This document shows positions 53,001 through 62,931 of a stretch of 64,000 bases of DNA, one piece after another; position 1 is the first letter of the stretch, and each line of letters starts with the position of its first letter. The DNA is taken from positions 1 through 64,000 of the forward strand of contig CAIZRK010000008.1 in assembly GCA_903935355.1 (NCBI GenBank). Reading direction: 5' to 3'. The DNA is from an uncultured beta proteobacterium. Its GTDB lineage: Bacteria > Pseudomonadota > Gammaproteobacteria > Burkholderiales > Burkholderiaceae. A model generated the notes under the pieces. That model was not told the origin of the DNA. It ran no database searches and saw only the letters and a program-made list of their open reading frames with translations. The position numbers and the translations under genes are program-made.

Positions 53001-56000
53001 CTATCCACAGCTACCTATAAATCCACAGTTGGTACAGTACTCACAGCCATCCCTTTTAATCAGCGCATGAGCACCACAATCAGGGCATTTTTTTCCTGCA
53101 ATTAAACTGCTGCTCATATTTTTTTGGCTATCGACCTCTCCAATAGTAAATTCTTCAGAGGATTTAAATTCAGTAATTCCTCTTTTAGCCAAGATATTCT
53201 CAATTGCAAAGGCAACTGCTGCAACTTCTGAGTCATGCCACATGGGAGCTAGAGCGCCATCTTGTTTTTTCTTGGTACCCAAGCGAACAGGGCCTCTATC
53301 CCATGCGACTTTTTTCATGTCACTAAGGGCTCTTGCTAAGAAACCGCCTCGAGCTGCTAGAGAAAGCATGCGCATACTCGATGTAATCCATTGCTGAGAC
53401 TCTCCACTTTGTCCAACTGGCATAAAGAACTCAATTGCCCGCTCAACACTAGATTTTTTACCATCCGTAATACCTTCTACCGTCAAGAAAGAAATAATGA
53501 GGTAAAGGGTTTTTTGGCCATCTTGTGTCCAATAGCTAATTTTTTCCGCAACAGCAGGGAGTTCCCCATTAGGTCTGCGATCCACCACTTTTTTAGATGG
53601 GTTACTTCTCCAATCTTCAGCGTCAATCTCAGCATCTGAAATTGCTTCTGAGGGGGTTGCTGTAACAGTAAGCACAGAACCCAAAATACTATTTGGACGA
53701 TAAGTGGCTAAACCTTTTAACTTAGCCTTCCAGGCAGTTAAATACAGATCTTTAAATTGCTCATATGGGTAATCTGCTGGCACATTGACAGTTTTAGATA
53801 TAGCCGTATCAATAAATGGCTGCACTGCCTCCATCATTAAGACATGATCTTGTGCTGACATCTCTAAAGCGGTAACAAAATACGCCGGTAGCGCATTAAC
53901 ATCGCCCCCTAATTGACGGTACATTCTCCAGGCATGGTCTTCAACCGCATATTCTTTTGAAGAGCCATCAGCCTCCCTTTTCTTTCTGGTGTACATCCAT
54001 GAAAAAGGTGGCTCGATTCCATTGGAAGCATTATCAGCAAATGCAAGACTCACAGTACCAGTTGGGGCAATAGATAGCAGATGGCTATTTCTTAATCCAT
54101 GTTTGCGAATACTAGCTTTAAGGTCTTCGCCTAGTCGACTAGCAAAATTTCCGCCAGAGAGATATTGATCAACATCTAACTTTGGAAATGATCCCTTCTC
54201 TTGGGCTAACTCTACTGATGCCCCATAGGAAAGGTCCCGAAGTTGCTGAGCAATTTCTGCAGCCTTTGAACGTCCAGCAGCACTGTTATACGGGAGCTTT
54301 AACATAATCAAGGCATCGCCTAAGCCTGTAAAGCCAACCCCAATCCGGCGCTTTGACTGCGCCTCAAGACCTTGCTCTTCAAGTGGCCAGTAAGTTACAT
54401 CTAAGACGTTGTCCAACATTCTGACTTGAGTCTTTACTACTTGTGCGAATTTGTCAAAATCAAAATAAGGCTCACCCTCAAATCCAAATGGATTAACTAC
54501 AAACTTAGGAAGAATAATCGGACCTAAGTCACAACAGCCATAAGGTGGCAATGGTTGCTCACCGCAATTGTGAACATATAAGCCATTAGCATCAAATGCA
54601 TTAACCCCTGGAATTTGCACGTCATAAACGGGCTCTGCACCATCATCAATCAAAGATTCAACAGTAGCAGTAAAGCGTTCTCGATTTAATTTTCTTGAAT
54701 AAGTCGATAGCCATTTATCAATCGTATTGCGTTTTTGCGCATCGGTAAAGCCTATCAGATCAGAAAATATTGCCATGTTATCGCCTGAAATAACGAGCTC
54801 ATGCTCTGGTTGGCAGGGGTTTTCAAAATTCCCTTCCAGTCCTTTTAGCATTAAACGAAGGGTTGGCTTATCACCGCGACGATTCTTATAAATCGTAGAC
54901 ATCACCCCCAAACGGGATAGCATCCGCTGCACCTTGGATAGGGTATCAAGATCTGACTGAACCAAGCGAATACTTATGCCCTTTTCTTGAGATCCCTGAA
55001 TAGACCCATCGGCATCGAAAAATCCACGTAAGCAGCCAATATAAAAATCAGAAGAGCTGAGCTCAAGAACATCAGTGATTTTTTTATTGTCAACAGACAT
55101 GCCTAGCTCTAATGCTAGATCTCGTAAAGCCGAACTACTTAAATGAAATTCATTTCTCTCTAAAATTGGACTAAACCCTTGATGGTCGAACCTTTGAGAC
55201 GCAAACGAAACCCCATTCACCACATTTAGCCGTACATCACAAACGTTCAATACGGCGTGCTCTGCTTGCAAGGATCCGTTACCTAGCAATAAGCCAATCA
55301 AATATCCCTGCTCCTCAGAATATTTCCCCTCCCAACCCGCAAATGCACGATGGTTATGAAGAACGATCTGCTCCCCTGGCTGTAGCTTGGATGCCTCTAC
55401 CCATTCATTGGTTTGTCGATAAGGTGTCTGTCCTATGACTTTGAGAACCAAGTGATTTCCAGTCAACCTGAGGGCGTGCCCCTCCTTGGTACTTAACTTT
55501 AAGATCGGCTTAATGCCTGTTTTAAAGAATCCCTGCTCGCCAGATAAATATTCTTGCCCGTTGACTATAGAAATAAACTGTTTGCCAATCAATCCTTTGA
55601 CTTGCTCTGGTCCATGAGCAGTAAGCACCCAAGTATCGGCTGTAACACATGGGTTGGTGGCATCAATATGCTCGCAGTAGTACAAATTATTATCGCGATT
55701 AATATTATCCAAAAACAAAATTCCGGGCTCCGCAAAATCATAAGCTGATTGCATTACCGCATCCCAGATTTCTCTTGCTTTTAAAGTTTTATAGACCCAC
55801 AGACCATCCGCTCTAAGGTGCGCTCCACTAGCAATAAATAATTCACCTGGCCTTGCTTTATGAATAAGCTCTACATCACCATCTTTTTCCACTGCCTGCA
55901 TAAACTCATCAGATACCCCCACTGAAACATTAAAGTTATTCCACCTACCAGGAGTTCTTTTTGCAGTAATAAATTCCAATACATCCGGATGGTCAATTCT

Positions 56001-56504
56001 CAGGACGCCCATTTGAGCGCCACGCCGAGCTCCTGCACTTTCCACAGTAGAGCAAGATTGATCAAATACATTGATGTAACTACAAGGACCAGAGGCAATC
56101 GAAGCAGTCCCCTTGACCTGCGCTCCTTTGGGACGAATTCTTGAAAAGTCATAACCCACGCCACCGCCCCGACGCATGGTTTCAGCAGCTTGCTTTAAGG
56201 CTTCATAAATTCCAGGATAACCATCCTCGTCTAAACCCTGAATACAATCTCCCACGGGCTGCACAAAGCAATTAATCAAGGTCGCCTTGATACCTGTACC
56301 AGATGAACTCATAATGCGGCCAGCACCGATTGCGCCAGCCTCAAAATTATTTAAAAATCGCTGTTCGATTTCTTTCTGAATCAAAGGGTCTTCTGCAGAC
56401 GCTAGATTTTTGGCGACTCGAGCAAAGATGGTTTGTGCATCTTGCTCCCCACTCTTTAGGTATTTTTCAGACAAAACATCTAGACTAATTGGCTGCATAA
56501 CCAT
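53001..56504 (-). CDS. nrdJ: Adenosylcobalamin-dependent ribonucleotide reductase (class II) with intein
   Basis: An 1167-residue precursor; without the 361-residue intein the mature enzyme is about 806 residues. It reduces ribonucleotides with B12 and needs no oxygen. The 10-stranded barrel core has NCFVQP, the glycyl/cysteine loop around [19 protein letters not shown] (split by the intein), and a late [20 protein letters not shown] zinc ribbon ends the protein (CPDCG ... CEYCTNCG). It overlaps the upstream flavin oxidoreductase gene by 20 bases and is last in that operon. No cobalamin riboswitch was seen upstream of the operon. Confidence 0.96.
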   Translation of the reverse strand: MVMQPISLDVLSEKYLKSGEQDAQTIFARVAKNLASAEDPLIQKEIEQRFLNNFEAGAIGAGRIMSSSGTGIKATLINCFVQPVGDCIQGLDEDGYPGIYEALKQAAETMRRGGGVGYDFSRIRPKGAQVKGTASIASGPCSYINVFDQSCSTVESAGARRGAQMGVLRIDHPDVLEFITAKRTPGRWNNFNVSVGVSDEFMQAVEKDGDVELIHKARPGELFIASGAHLRADGLWVYKTLKAREIWDAVMQSAYDFAEPGILFLDNINRDNNLYYCEHIDATNPCVTADTWVLTAHGPEQVKGLIGKQFISIVNGQEYLSGEQGFFKTGIKPILKLSTKEGHALRLTGNHLVLKVIGQTPYRQTNEWVEASKLQPGEQIVLHNHRAFAGWEGKYSEEQGYLIGLLLGNGSLQAEHAVLNVCDVRLNVVNGVSFASQRFDHQGFSPILERNEFHLSSSALRDLALELGMSVDNKKITDVLELSSSDFYIGCLRGFFDADGSIQGSQEKGISIRLVQSDLDTLSKVQRMLSRLGVMSTIYKNRRGDKPTLRLMLKGLEGNFENPCQPEHELVISGDNMAIFSDLIGFTDAQKRNTIDKWLSTYSRKLNRERFTATVESLIDDGAEPVYDVQIPGVNAFDANGLYVHNCGEQPLPPYGCCDLGPIILPKFVVNPFGFEGEPYFDFDKFAQVVKTQVRMLDNVLDVTYWPLEEQGLEAQSKRRIGVGFTGLGDALIMLKLPYNSAAGRSKAAEIAQQLRDLSYGASVELAQEKGSFPKLDVDQYLSGGNFASRLGEDLKASIRKHGLRNSHLLSIAPTGTVSLAFADNASNGIEPPFSWMYTRKKREADGSSKEYAVEDHAWRMYRQLGGDVNALPAYFVTALEMSAQDHVLMMEAVQPFIDTAISKTVNVPADYPYEQFKDLYLTAWKAKLKGLATYRPNSILGSVLTVTATPSEAISDAEIDAEDWRSNPSKKVVDRRPNGELPAVAEKISYWTQDGQKTLYLIISFLTVEGITDGKKSSVERAIEFFMPVGQSGESQQWITSSMRMLSLAARGGFLARALSDMKKVAWDRGPVRLGTKKKQDGALAPMWHDSEVAAVAFAIENILAKRGITEFKSSEEFTIGEVDSQKNMSSSLIAGKKCPDCGAHALIKRDGCEYCTNCGFIGSCG
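54567..55649 (-). mobile_element. Intein with LAGLIDADG endonuclease in NrdJ
   Basis: A 361-residue insertion (residues 286-646) interrupts NrdJ between ATNP and CGEQPLPP. It starts with Cys ([10 protein letters not shown]) and ends YVHN just before the extein Cys, the standard splice-junction residues. Blocks A, B (TGNHLV) and F/G ([21 protein letters not shown]) are present. The homing endonuclease has two LAGLIDADG motifs, [11 protein letters not shown] and [11 protein letters not shown]. In the first the usual catalytic Asp (GDG) is Asn. Splicing should work; DNA cutting may be lost or reduced to nicking. The insertion site is a conserved active-site loop, a common intein home in RNRs. 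Confidence 0.93.
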
Positions 56505-57729
56505 GATTCGATAGCTCCACTTCAGAAAGTAAACGCGTAATTAAATCCATTACAGGGCGGATTTCATTGCCAAAAGGCAGCACTCCCGCCCCTCTAAAAA
56601 ACAAGCCTTTTTGTACATTACCAGCAAGTGCACTTCCAAGTACTTTATCGATACAAAATTGCCCCCAAGCACCATTGCCATCGCGCAATCCACAGTCATG
56701 CAGACAATCAAAAATCATAGTGCAACGGGGTTTTTTGCGGGCACTGTCCTGAAGCTTACTCTCGACCTTTAAGTATTTACTAAGCCAAGGCGTTTTGACT
56801 GCTCTTGCAGGAAGCCCAGCAACACTTAAGAACTCGACTAAATCTTCTTTTTTTGCATTGGCTAATACCTGTTTAAAGACCTCATCGGCATCGCTCTCAC
56901 AGGTCACGGCAAACGCTGTCCCAAGTTGCACCCCAGATGCCCCAAGTGCTTGCAAGCGCTTGATATCTTGTAAGCTAGAGATGCCACCAGCAGGTATCAA
57001 CGGTATTTTCCCTTCAATTCCCATCGTCTTAAATATCTCTAGCACTTCTGGAATGACATTTTCAAAATTAAACTTTGGGTTATGAATATCAGCCACACTA
57101 GCTGCTCCAACGTGGCCACCAGCTAAACGGGGATTTTCAATCACGATGGCATCCGGTAGACGGCCTTTTTTTAGCCACTTTTTTACAAGCAACTGCACCC
57201 CTCTTGATTCAGAAAGAATCGGGATTAACATCGCATCCGGAAAATCTGCTGCTAAATCAGGTAAATCCAATGGCAATCCAGCGCCCACCACAATTGCATC
57301 TGCGCCGTTTTCAAGTGAACAGCGGATATAGGCCGCATATTCATTAACTGCTTTCATGACATTAACCGCCACTAAGCCAAATCCTTCCGAGTCTTTTTTT
57401 GCGAGCACAATCTCTCTTTTAAGAGCCTCTAGGTTGGCTCGATTGATTAGAACTTTACTATCAGAGCAAGGTAGTAAATATTGAGTTTCCTGCATAAGAT
57501 CAGGATGAAGGCGTCGTAAGTCAATTGATGAGATGGTGCCAACTGCTCCCGTTTTAGCAACCGCCCCTGCCAAATGATGCGCCGATACACCTACACCCAT
57601 ACCCCCCTGAAAAATGGGAAGAACTAGCTTACCTTTAATGATTAGGGGAGCGGCGCCACTCTTTGCAAGCAATGCTGCAAAATGGGGAGGAATCAAATTG
57701 GTCAATATCCTAGCCTGCCTGCCCATCAA
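56485..57729 (-). CDS. NAD(P)H-dependent flavin oxidoreductase, nitronate monooxygenase family
   Basis: A 414-residue TIM-barrel FMN enzyme. It has [11 protein letters not shown] near the N-terminus, [11 protein letters not shown] as flavin/phosphate contact and [30 protein letters not shown], the family signature. A C-terminal Cys-containing segment ([19 protein letters not shown]) is not typical of fungal nitronate oxygenases and may bind metal. Family members oxidise nitroalkanes or act as quinone or fatty-acid reductases; the exact substrate is unknown. It overlaps nnrS by 20 bases and nrdJ by 20 bases, so the three are translationally coupled. Confidence 0.87.
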   Translation of the reverse strand: MMGRQARILTNLIPPHFAALLAKSGAAPLIIKGKLVLPIFQGGMGVGVSAHHLAGAVAKTGAVGTISSIDLRRLHPDLMQETQYLLPCSDSKVLINRANLEALKREIVLAKKDSEGFGLVAVNVMKAVNEYAAYIRCSLENGADAIVVGAGLPLDLPDLAADFPDAMLIPILSESRGVQLLVKKWLKKGRLPDAIVIENPRLAGGHVGAASVADIHNPKFNFENVIPEVLEIFKTMGIEGKIPLIPAGGISSLQDIKRLQALGASGVQLGTAFAVTCESDADEVFKQVLANAKKEDLVEFLSVAGLPARAVKTPWLSKYLKVESKLQDSARKKPRCTMIFDCLHDCGLRDGNGAWGQFCIDKVLGSALAGNVQKGLFFRGAGVLPFGNEIRPVMDLITRLLSEVELSNHGYAAN

Positions 57730-58873
57730 GACGAGGTTTAATTAACCAAGGTAAATATTTATAAATATAGAGCCCAAAAGCGAGGCACCAACACACTCCT
57801 GCTAAACCAATCGTTATCTGAAACCACACTCCTGTTGTTAGATGGGCAAGCATCCAAATAATCGCGGTTACTTGAACTAAGCCATAACAAGTGGTTTCAA
57901 TCATGCCTGCTCTTAACTGACGGCCTGTATGTCCCATTGCCGTTCTAGTGATCATGCCGATAATTAAACCCCCTGTCGCCCCAATACCAAATGCATGTAA
58001 GGCTACATAGATAGAGAGGAGCCCTAAAGAGGATAGGCCTAAGAAAATAAACCCTAGAGGAATCCATAGATAAGCAGCATGTAATATCCACACAATGGGT
58101 TTAGAGATCGTTGCTAATGGCCGCCAACCCCATTGCAGCAGCAACTGAAGGAGCCCCGCCAAAATACACACTAGCGCGGTGATCCAACTATCCCTAGCAA
58201 ATATCCAAAGGAGAAAAGCGCTCGCACTACAGATCAATACCCAAGTTGAAAAGTGTTTATTTCTAAACTGGTGCAGACCTACAATTGCATTGGCCGTAAA
58301 ACTGGGAATCACACGACCACCAATCATGATCTCAATCATCACAATTAAAAATAAAGAAACTATTAAAATCGAGTTGGCATCTATATTGATGCGCCCATAG
58401 GCTGTTAGATAAAACAATCCATTAAGCATGCCAAGCACACTCAGAATAAATGGTAAGAACAGATTTCTAGTCATCTTTCGCTGTGTAATTAATTTACCGA
58501 TGACGATGGCAATCGTCGGCAAAAATAGCACATCTAAAATTGCCAAATAAGGACTAAGCAACGGTCCTAATCGGCCTGCAAACCAAAGCACAACAAGCAG
58601 CATCAATGCCGCCCCTGTGGGTGTATCTAGGCCAGTCCAAGAACGAACAGCGGTTAAAGCAAAACCGGTAATCACGGTTGCAGCAAAACCAAAAATCATT
58701 TCATGGGCATGCCATTGGATGCCAGGAATAGAGCCGATATTCCTCAATCCAGAGCCACTAAGCTCCATCAGCCATTCTAAAATCGCTACCACCGACCAAA
58801 AAGCCGCTAGTAAATAGAAAGGTCTAAAACCTAAAGCAAATAAAGAGATGGGTCGATGATTAATATCCTTCAT
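57710..58873 (-). CDS. nnrS: NnrS family haem-copper membrane protein
   Basis: A 387-residue membrane protein with about twelve helices, matching NnrS: LFALGFRPFYLLAAFW at the start, IQWHAHEMIFGFAATVITGF with probable haem-ligand histidines, and IGGRVIPSFTANA in the middle. NnrS proteins are induced by nitric oxide and protect against it. It lies three bases after the PAS gene and overlaps the flavin oxidoreductase gene by 20. Together with narGHI nearby, a role in nitrosative stress during nitrate respiration is well supported as a family trait. Confidence 0.93.
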   Translation of the reverse strand: MKDINHRPISLFALGFRPFYLLAAFWSVVAILEWLMELSGSGLRNIGSIPGIQWHAHEMIFGFAATVITGFALTAVRSWTGLDTPTGAALMLLVVLWFAGRLGPLLSPYLAILDVLFLPTIAIVIGKLITQRKMTRNLFLPFILSVLGMLNGLFYLTAYGRINIDANSILIVSLFLIVMIEIMIGGRVIPSFTANAIVGLHQFRNKHFSTWVLICSASAFLLWIFARDSWITALVCILAGLLQLLLQWGWRPLATISKPIVWILHAAYLWIPLGFIFLGLSSLGLLSIYVALHAFGIGATGGLIIGMITRTAMGHTGRQLRAGMIETTCYGLVQVTAIIWMLAHLTTGVWFQITIGLAGVCWCLAFGLYIYKYLPWLIKPRLDGQAG

Positions 58874-58876
58874 GAC

Positions 58877-59308
58877 TTAAGTCTTAGCCTCAAGTTCTGC
58901 AATGCGCATTTTCATAGTACGGTCGGTTAAAAAACGCTCTGTATCGTCTCTGACCACCGCAGCGATGCCTTGCGCCATGCCATCATTATTGGTCAATATC
59001 GCCACAGTAAAGGCAATCGATAAGGCTTTACCCTCCTTGTGTAGGGCTGGCACATTCAATAATGTGCTGCCATAACGAGTTATCCCTGTTTGCATCGATT
59101 TGGTATAGCCCTCCCAATGCCGCTCTCTAAAGCGCTCTGGAGTAATCATATCCAAGCTCTTACCCATCGCTTCGCTTGCAGAGTAGCCAAATATTCGTTC
59201 TGCCGCCTGGTTCCAAAAAACAATCTTGCCACTGGCATCGGAAATCACCACCCCATCACCCATTACATGAGCTAATTGCTCAAAATCAATCTGCGTATTC
59301 ACATGCAA
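58877..59308 (-). CDS. Single PAS-domain protein
   Basis: A 143-residue soluble protein made of one PAS domain (about 8-130: GVVISDASGKIVFWNQAAERIFGYSASEAMGK, then a PAC-like RFRERHWEGYTKSM ... AAVVRDDTERF) and a short helical tail that could form a coiled coil. It has no kinase, cyclase or DNA-binding domain. It is the first gene of the PAS-nnrS-oxidoreductase-nrdJ operon. It may sense redox, oxygen or NO through a bound cofactor and act on a partner; the ligand is not evident from sequence. Confidence 0.88.
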   Translation of the reverse strand: MHVNTQIDFEQLAHVMGDGVVISDASGKIVFWNQAAERIFGYSASEAMGKSLDMITPERFRERHWEGYTKSMQTGITRYGSTLLNVPALHKEGKALSIAFTVAILTNNDGMAQGIAAVVRDDTERFLTDRTMKMRIAELEAKT

Positions 59309-59453
59309 CTCCCATTATTTAGGTCAATAGACCAAAGTCTGATTGATTTTTAGTTGTATGGAATTTTCCCTTTAAGCCCTTTTTATTGAAATAGCTCTAT
59401 AGAACTATGTACAGATACTGCCATCATTAAATATCATTAAATGCGCTGATCTT

Positions 59454-59467
59454 TTGTTTTAAATCAA
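59454..59467 (+). promoter_or_regulatory. FNR/Anr-like site with a matching -10
   Basis: TTGTT-TTAA-ATCAA fits the FNR consensus at nine of ten positions. A TTTAAT at 59490-59495 (five of six to TATAAT) sits about 30 bases downstream of its centre, the spacing of a class II FNR promoter with start near 59502. It would drive the DUF3079-membrane protein-globin genes, and could also affect the divergent PAS-nnrS operon 150 bases away. Confidence 0.6.
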
Positions 59468-59511
59468 ATACAAGAGGAGCAATTTGAAATTTAATAAGAA
59501 AACATATTGGT

Positions 59512-59706
59512 ATGCAAAAAAAGTTTCCTTTAAATCCACCCCATCCTGAGCGCGTCTGCTGGGGATGCGATCGGTATTGCCCATCGCATTCAATGGTTTG
59601 TGGAAATGGTGCTGATCGCACCCAACATCCCCATGAGCTCTTTGGTGAGGGCTGGGAAACTTGGGGTCTTGATGATCGAGACACCTTTTTAAATGAAATT
59701 AAATAA
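59512..59706 (+). CDS. DUF3079 domain protein
   Basis: A 64-residue cytoplasmic protein that fills the DUF3079 family in length and motif: four cysteines in CWGCDRYC and MVC (C16, C19, C23, C30), then NGADRTQHPHELFGEGWETWGL. The pattern suggests a bound metal or Fe-S cluster. No strong Shine-Dalgarno precedes this ATG; a GAGGAG 33 bases upstream would instead serve a TTG-started 21-codon frame at 59484, which may act as a leader. It precedes the membrane protein and globin genes. Function unknown. Confidence 0.85.
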   Translation: MQKKFPLNPPHPERVCWGCDRYCPSHSMVCGNGADRTQHPHELFGEGWETWGLDDRDTFLNEIK

Positions 59707-59715
59707 GGTCCATCA

Positions 59716-60183
59716 ATGAACAGCTTAACAATAGCAAGAGCTATTCATATTCTTAGCATTGTGGTTTGGATTGGGGGAGTCTGTTTTGTTACTGCCATCA
59801 TTCTGCCAGCCATTAAATTGCAATTTAGCTTTGCTCAACAAGAATCTATTTTTCAACTGGTAGAGAACCGCTTTGCAAAGCTCGCAAAGTGGATGGTCGT
59901 AATCGCCGGTATTAGTGGCTTTTATATGGTTTACCTATTAGATGCCTGGGATCGCTTCTTTAGCCTGCAATTCTTTTGGATGCATGCCATGGTTTTGGTG
60001 TGGCTCATCTTTATGTTAGCGCTCTTTGTTGTTGAGCCACTGCTTGCCAAGAGTCATGGTGCTCACAATTCAAACCCCGAGCAATCTCTTAAACTGACCT
60101 TACGCCTACATATTGTTTTACTGACCTTTAGTCTTCTAACAGTCTTTGTGTCGGTACTTGGAGCACATGGTGCTTTTTACTAG
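59716..60183 (+). CDS. CopD-like small membrane protein
   Basis: A 155-residue inner-membrane protein with four predicted helices. The first helix (RAIHILSIVVWIGGVCFVTAIILPA) and the loop after helix 1 resemble the CopD/DUF family of haem- or metal-associated membrane proteins; histidines occur at H11, H101-like WMHAMV and LRLHIVLL, where they could bind haem. It lies 9 bases after DUF3079 and 15 before the globin gene. A partner of the globin or an electron-transfer membrane protein is possible; the exact family is uncertain. Confidence 0.7.
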   Translation: MNSLTIARAIHILSIVVWIGGVCFVTAIILPAIKLQFSFAQQESIFQLVENRFAKLAKWMVVIAGISGFYMVYLLDAWDRFFSLQFFWMHAMVLVWLIFMLALFVVEPLLAKSHGAHNSNPEQSLKLTLRLHIVLLTFSLLTVFVSVLGAHGAFY

Positions 60184-60198
60184 CGGAGCCACTTCATC

Positions 60199-60612
60199 AT
60201 GAAAACCATCAAACCCCACGCTCGTCTGACCATTGCTGACTCTATTGGCAAAGAAGGGATTGCCGATGTTGTCAATCAGTTTTACGATGCCATTCAGATT
60301 CATCCCACCCTAAGCACCCCCTTTTCTAAGGTAGCCAATTGGGAGGAGCATAAGGAAAGAATTACTGAATTTTGGTGGGCTGCCTTAGGCGGTAGACCAG
60401 TGGCATCACACTCTTATGATCCGGTGGGTAAGCATTTAGCAAGAGGCTTTAGCGCCGTCCTATTAAGTGATTGGCAAGACCTTTTTCTTAAAGTACTTTA
60501 CGAGCAATTATCTAAAAGTCTTGCAGATGCTTGGTATCAAAGAGTAGAGATGATTGGCTCTAATTTTGTGCGTCAAAATGATCGCCTAATAATGCATGTG
60601 AGTTCGCAGTAG
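60199..60612 (+). CDS. Group III truncated haemoglobin
   Basis: A 137-residue globin of the truncated group III (P) type. Typical stretches are the N-terminal IGKEGIADVVNQFYDAIQIHPTLSTPF, the core WEEHKERITEFWWAALGGRP, and a proximal-His region KHLARGF, followed by LFLKVLYEQL and the C-terminal helix. Such globins bind O2, NO or other small ligands at low oxygen; in Campylobacter a group III globin (Ctb) is NO-induced. Its place behind an FNR-like site and opposite nnrS suits a role in nitrosative stress. Confidence 0.92.
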   Translation: MKTIKPHARLTIADSIGKEGIADVVNQFYDAIQIHPTLSTPFSKVANWEEHKERITEFWWAALGGRPVASHSYDPVGKHLARGFSAVLLSDWQDLFLKVLYEQLSKSLADAWYQRVEMIGSNFVRQNDRLIMHVSSQ

Positions 60613-60663
60613 CATAGGCTCTCCATACTCTAAAGCGCTATCGAACCACTTTCACTGAGAGTG

Positions 60664-62931
60664 TCACAAGGTGATATCAGGCTCTTGCCTCACACAATCG
60701 ACATAGAACTCACTACGCCCATCAATCTCGCCTTTTACTAGGCCATGAATATCTGTTTCAAAACCAGGGAATTGTTCGTTAAAGTCACGTGCAAAGTAAA
60801 GGTAATCAATGATGCGTTTATTAAAGCGCTCACCAGGAATAAGGAGGGGAATGCCTGGTGGATAAGGCGTAACCAACATAGCAGTAACACGCCCTTCCAA
60901 ATGATCTAAGGGAACGCGATCGACCTCTTTATGCGCCATTTTTGCCCAAGCTTTAGAAGGCATCATGGCAGGCACCATGTCAGAGGTATACATCTCAGTA
61001 GTCATACGTGCCACATCACGGCTCTTATAGAATTCATGAATTTGCTGGCAAATATCTTTCAGGCCTACGCGCTCATAACGAGGGTGTTTTGCCACAAATT
61101 CAGGTAAGACTTTCCATAAAGGCGCATTTTTATCAAAGTGATCTTTGAACTGCTGCAACTCAGTTACTAAAGTATTCCAGCGACCTTTAGTAATGCCAAT
61201 AGTGAACATAATGAAGAAAGAGTACAAACCGCACTTCTCCACAATCACACCATGCTCTGCCAAGTATTTAGTCACAATACTCGCAGGAATACCCATTGAC
61301 CCAAAGTTACCTTCAATATCCAAACCAGGCGTAACAACAGTCGCTTTAATTGGGTCAAGCATGTTGAAATCTTTAGCCAACTTACCAAAGTCATGCCAGC
61401 TAGCTGAAGGCTCTAACACCCAATCTGAGCGTTCGCCAATCCCTTCTTCGGCTAGATGATCAGGGCCCCAAACCTTAAACCACCAATCAGCACCAAACTT
61501 TTCATCTACCTCACGCATGGCACGGCGAAAATCCATCGCTTCAGCAATAGATTCTTCTACAAGAGTGGTGCCTCCAGGAGATTCCATCATGGCAGCAGAG
61601 ACATCACATGAGGCAATGATGGCGTATTGCGGACTTGTAGAGGTATGCATCAAATAGGCTTCATTGAAACAATCACGATCAAGCTTCTGTTCTTGGGCAT
61701 CCTGGACCAATACCTGCGAGGCTTGCGAGAGGCCTGCTAATAACTTGTGAGTAGATTGGGTGGCAAACATCAAACTCTTTTTAGTACGCTTGCGATCTGG
61801 TCCAATTGCATGCATATCCTTATAGAAAGGATGGAATGCAGCATGTGGTAACCAAGCCTCATCAAAGTGCAATGAATCGACTTTGCCATCAAGCATCTCT
61901 TTAATCATTTCTACGTTGTACACAATGCCATCATAGGTACTTTGTGTGAGCGTCATCACGCGAGGAACAATATCCTTATTTTTGATAAAGGGGTTGGCGT
62001 CAATCTTTTTCTTGATGTTCTTCCACTCAAATTCCTCTTTAGGAATGGGGCCAATAATGCCAAGGTGATTACGAGTGGGCATTAAGAAAATCGGAATAGC
62101 GCCCATCATGGTAATTGAATGAATCACGGATTTATGGCAATTACGATCGACCAAAACGACATCGCCAGGAGCAACGGTTGAGTGCCAAACAATCTTGTTG
62201 GATGTGGAGGTGCCATTAGTAACAAAAAACAAATGGTCGGCATTAAAGATGCGAGCGGCATTGCGCTCACTTTGCAATACAGGGCCAGTATGGTCTAACA
62301 GTTGACCTAATTCTTCTACGGCATTACATACGTCCGCACGCAACATATTCTCACCAAAGAATTGATGGAACATTCTTCCTACTGGGCTCTTTAAAAACGC
62401 TACACCACCTGAGTGACCAGGGCAATGCCAAGAGTAAGAGCCTTCAGAAGCATAGTTGGTTAAGGCGCGGAAAAAAGGTGGCGCTAGGGAATCCAAATAC
62501 ACCTTAGCTTCACGAATAATATGACGGGCTACGAATTCTGGGGTGTCTTCATTCATATGAATAAAGCCATGCAATTCACGTAAAATATCGTTAGGCATAT
62601 GGCGTGATGTACGGGTTTCACCATACAAGAAGATAGGGATATCTTCATTACGCTTACGCACTTCAGTAATAAAGGCGCGTAAATTATTTAATGCTGGTAA
62701 ATCATGATCCTCGGAATCAGAAACAAATTCTTCATCATCGATAGAAACAATAAAACAGGAGGCTCGTGAGGCCTGCTGTGCAAAAGAAGTGAGATCACCA
62801 TAACTAGTTAAGCCAATAACCTCCATACCTTCATTTTCAATCGCTTCAGCTAAGTCACGAATACCCGAGCCTGAAATATTTTCCGAGCGAAAATCTTCGT
62901 CAATGATGATGATTGGGAAACGAAATTTCAT
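60664..62931 (-). CDS. Arginine/lysine/ornithine decarboxylase (inducible type, PLP)
   Basis: A 755-residue fold-type I decarboxylase with an N-terminal response-regulator-like wing domain (1-130), the PLP core and a C-terminal domain. The Schiff-base lysine is K396 in STHKLLAG, with HFDEAW upstream, and PGHSGG near residue 171. Length and layout match the inducible AdiA/CadA/SpeF group that consumes protons. Which amino acid it uses cannot be fixed by eye. Its ATG overlaps the Kir channel stop (ATGA) and it has GGAGAG upstream, so the two are co-translated. It is convergent with the globin operon. Confidence 0.92.
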   Translation of the reverse strand: MKFRFPIIIIDEDFRSENISGSGIRDLAEAIENEGMEVIGLTSYGDLTSFAQQASRASCFIVSIDDEEFVSDSEDHDLPALNNLRAFITEVRKRNEDIPIFLYGETRTSRHMPNDILRELHGFIHMNEDTPEFVARHIIREAKVYLDSLAPPFFRALTNYASEGSYSWHCPGHSGGVAFLKSPVGRMFHQFFGENMLRADVCNAVEELGQLLDHTGPVLQSERNAARIFNADHLFFVTNGTSTSNKIVWHSTVAPGDVVLVDRNCHKSVIHSITMMGAIPIFLMPTRNHLGIIGPIPKEEFEWKNIKKKIDANPFIKNKDIVPRVMTLTQSTYDGIVYNVEMIKEMLDGKVDSLHFDEAWLPHAAFHPFYKDMHAIGPDRKRTKKSLMFATQSTHKLLAGLSQASQVLVQDAQEQKLDRDCFNEAYLMHTSTSPQYAIIASCDVSAAMMESPGGTTLVEESIAEAMDFRRAMREVDEKFGADWWFKVWGPDHLAEEGIGERSDWVLEPSASWHDFGKLAKDFNMLDPIKATVVTPGLDIEGNFGSMGIPASIVTKYLAEHGVIVEKCGLYSFFIMFTIGITKGRWNTLVTELQQFKDHFDKNAPLWKVLPEFVAKHPRYERVGLKDICQQIHEFYKSRDVARMTTEMYTSDMVPAMMPSKAWAKMAHKEVDRVPLDHLEGRVTAMLVTPYPPGIPLLIPGERFNKRIIDYLYFARDFNEQFPGFETDIHGLVKGEIDGRSEFYVDCVRQEPDITL

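Noticed and set aside
59309-59453. Cobalamin riboswitch before the operon ending in nrdJ
   Set aside because: The B12-box signature was not found, and the space is too short and AT-rich for the full element.
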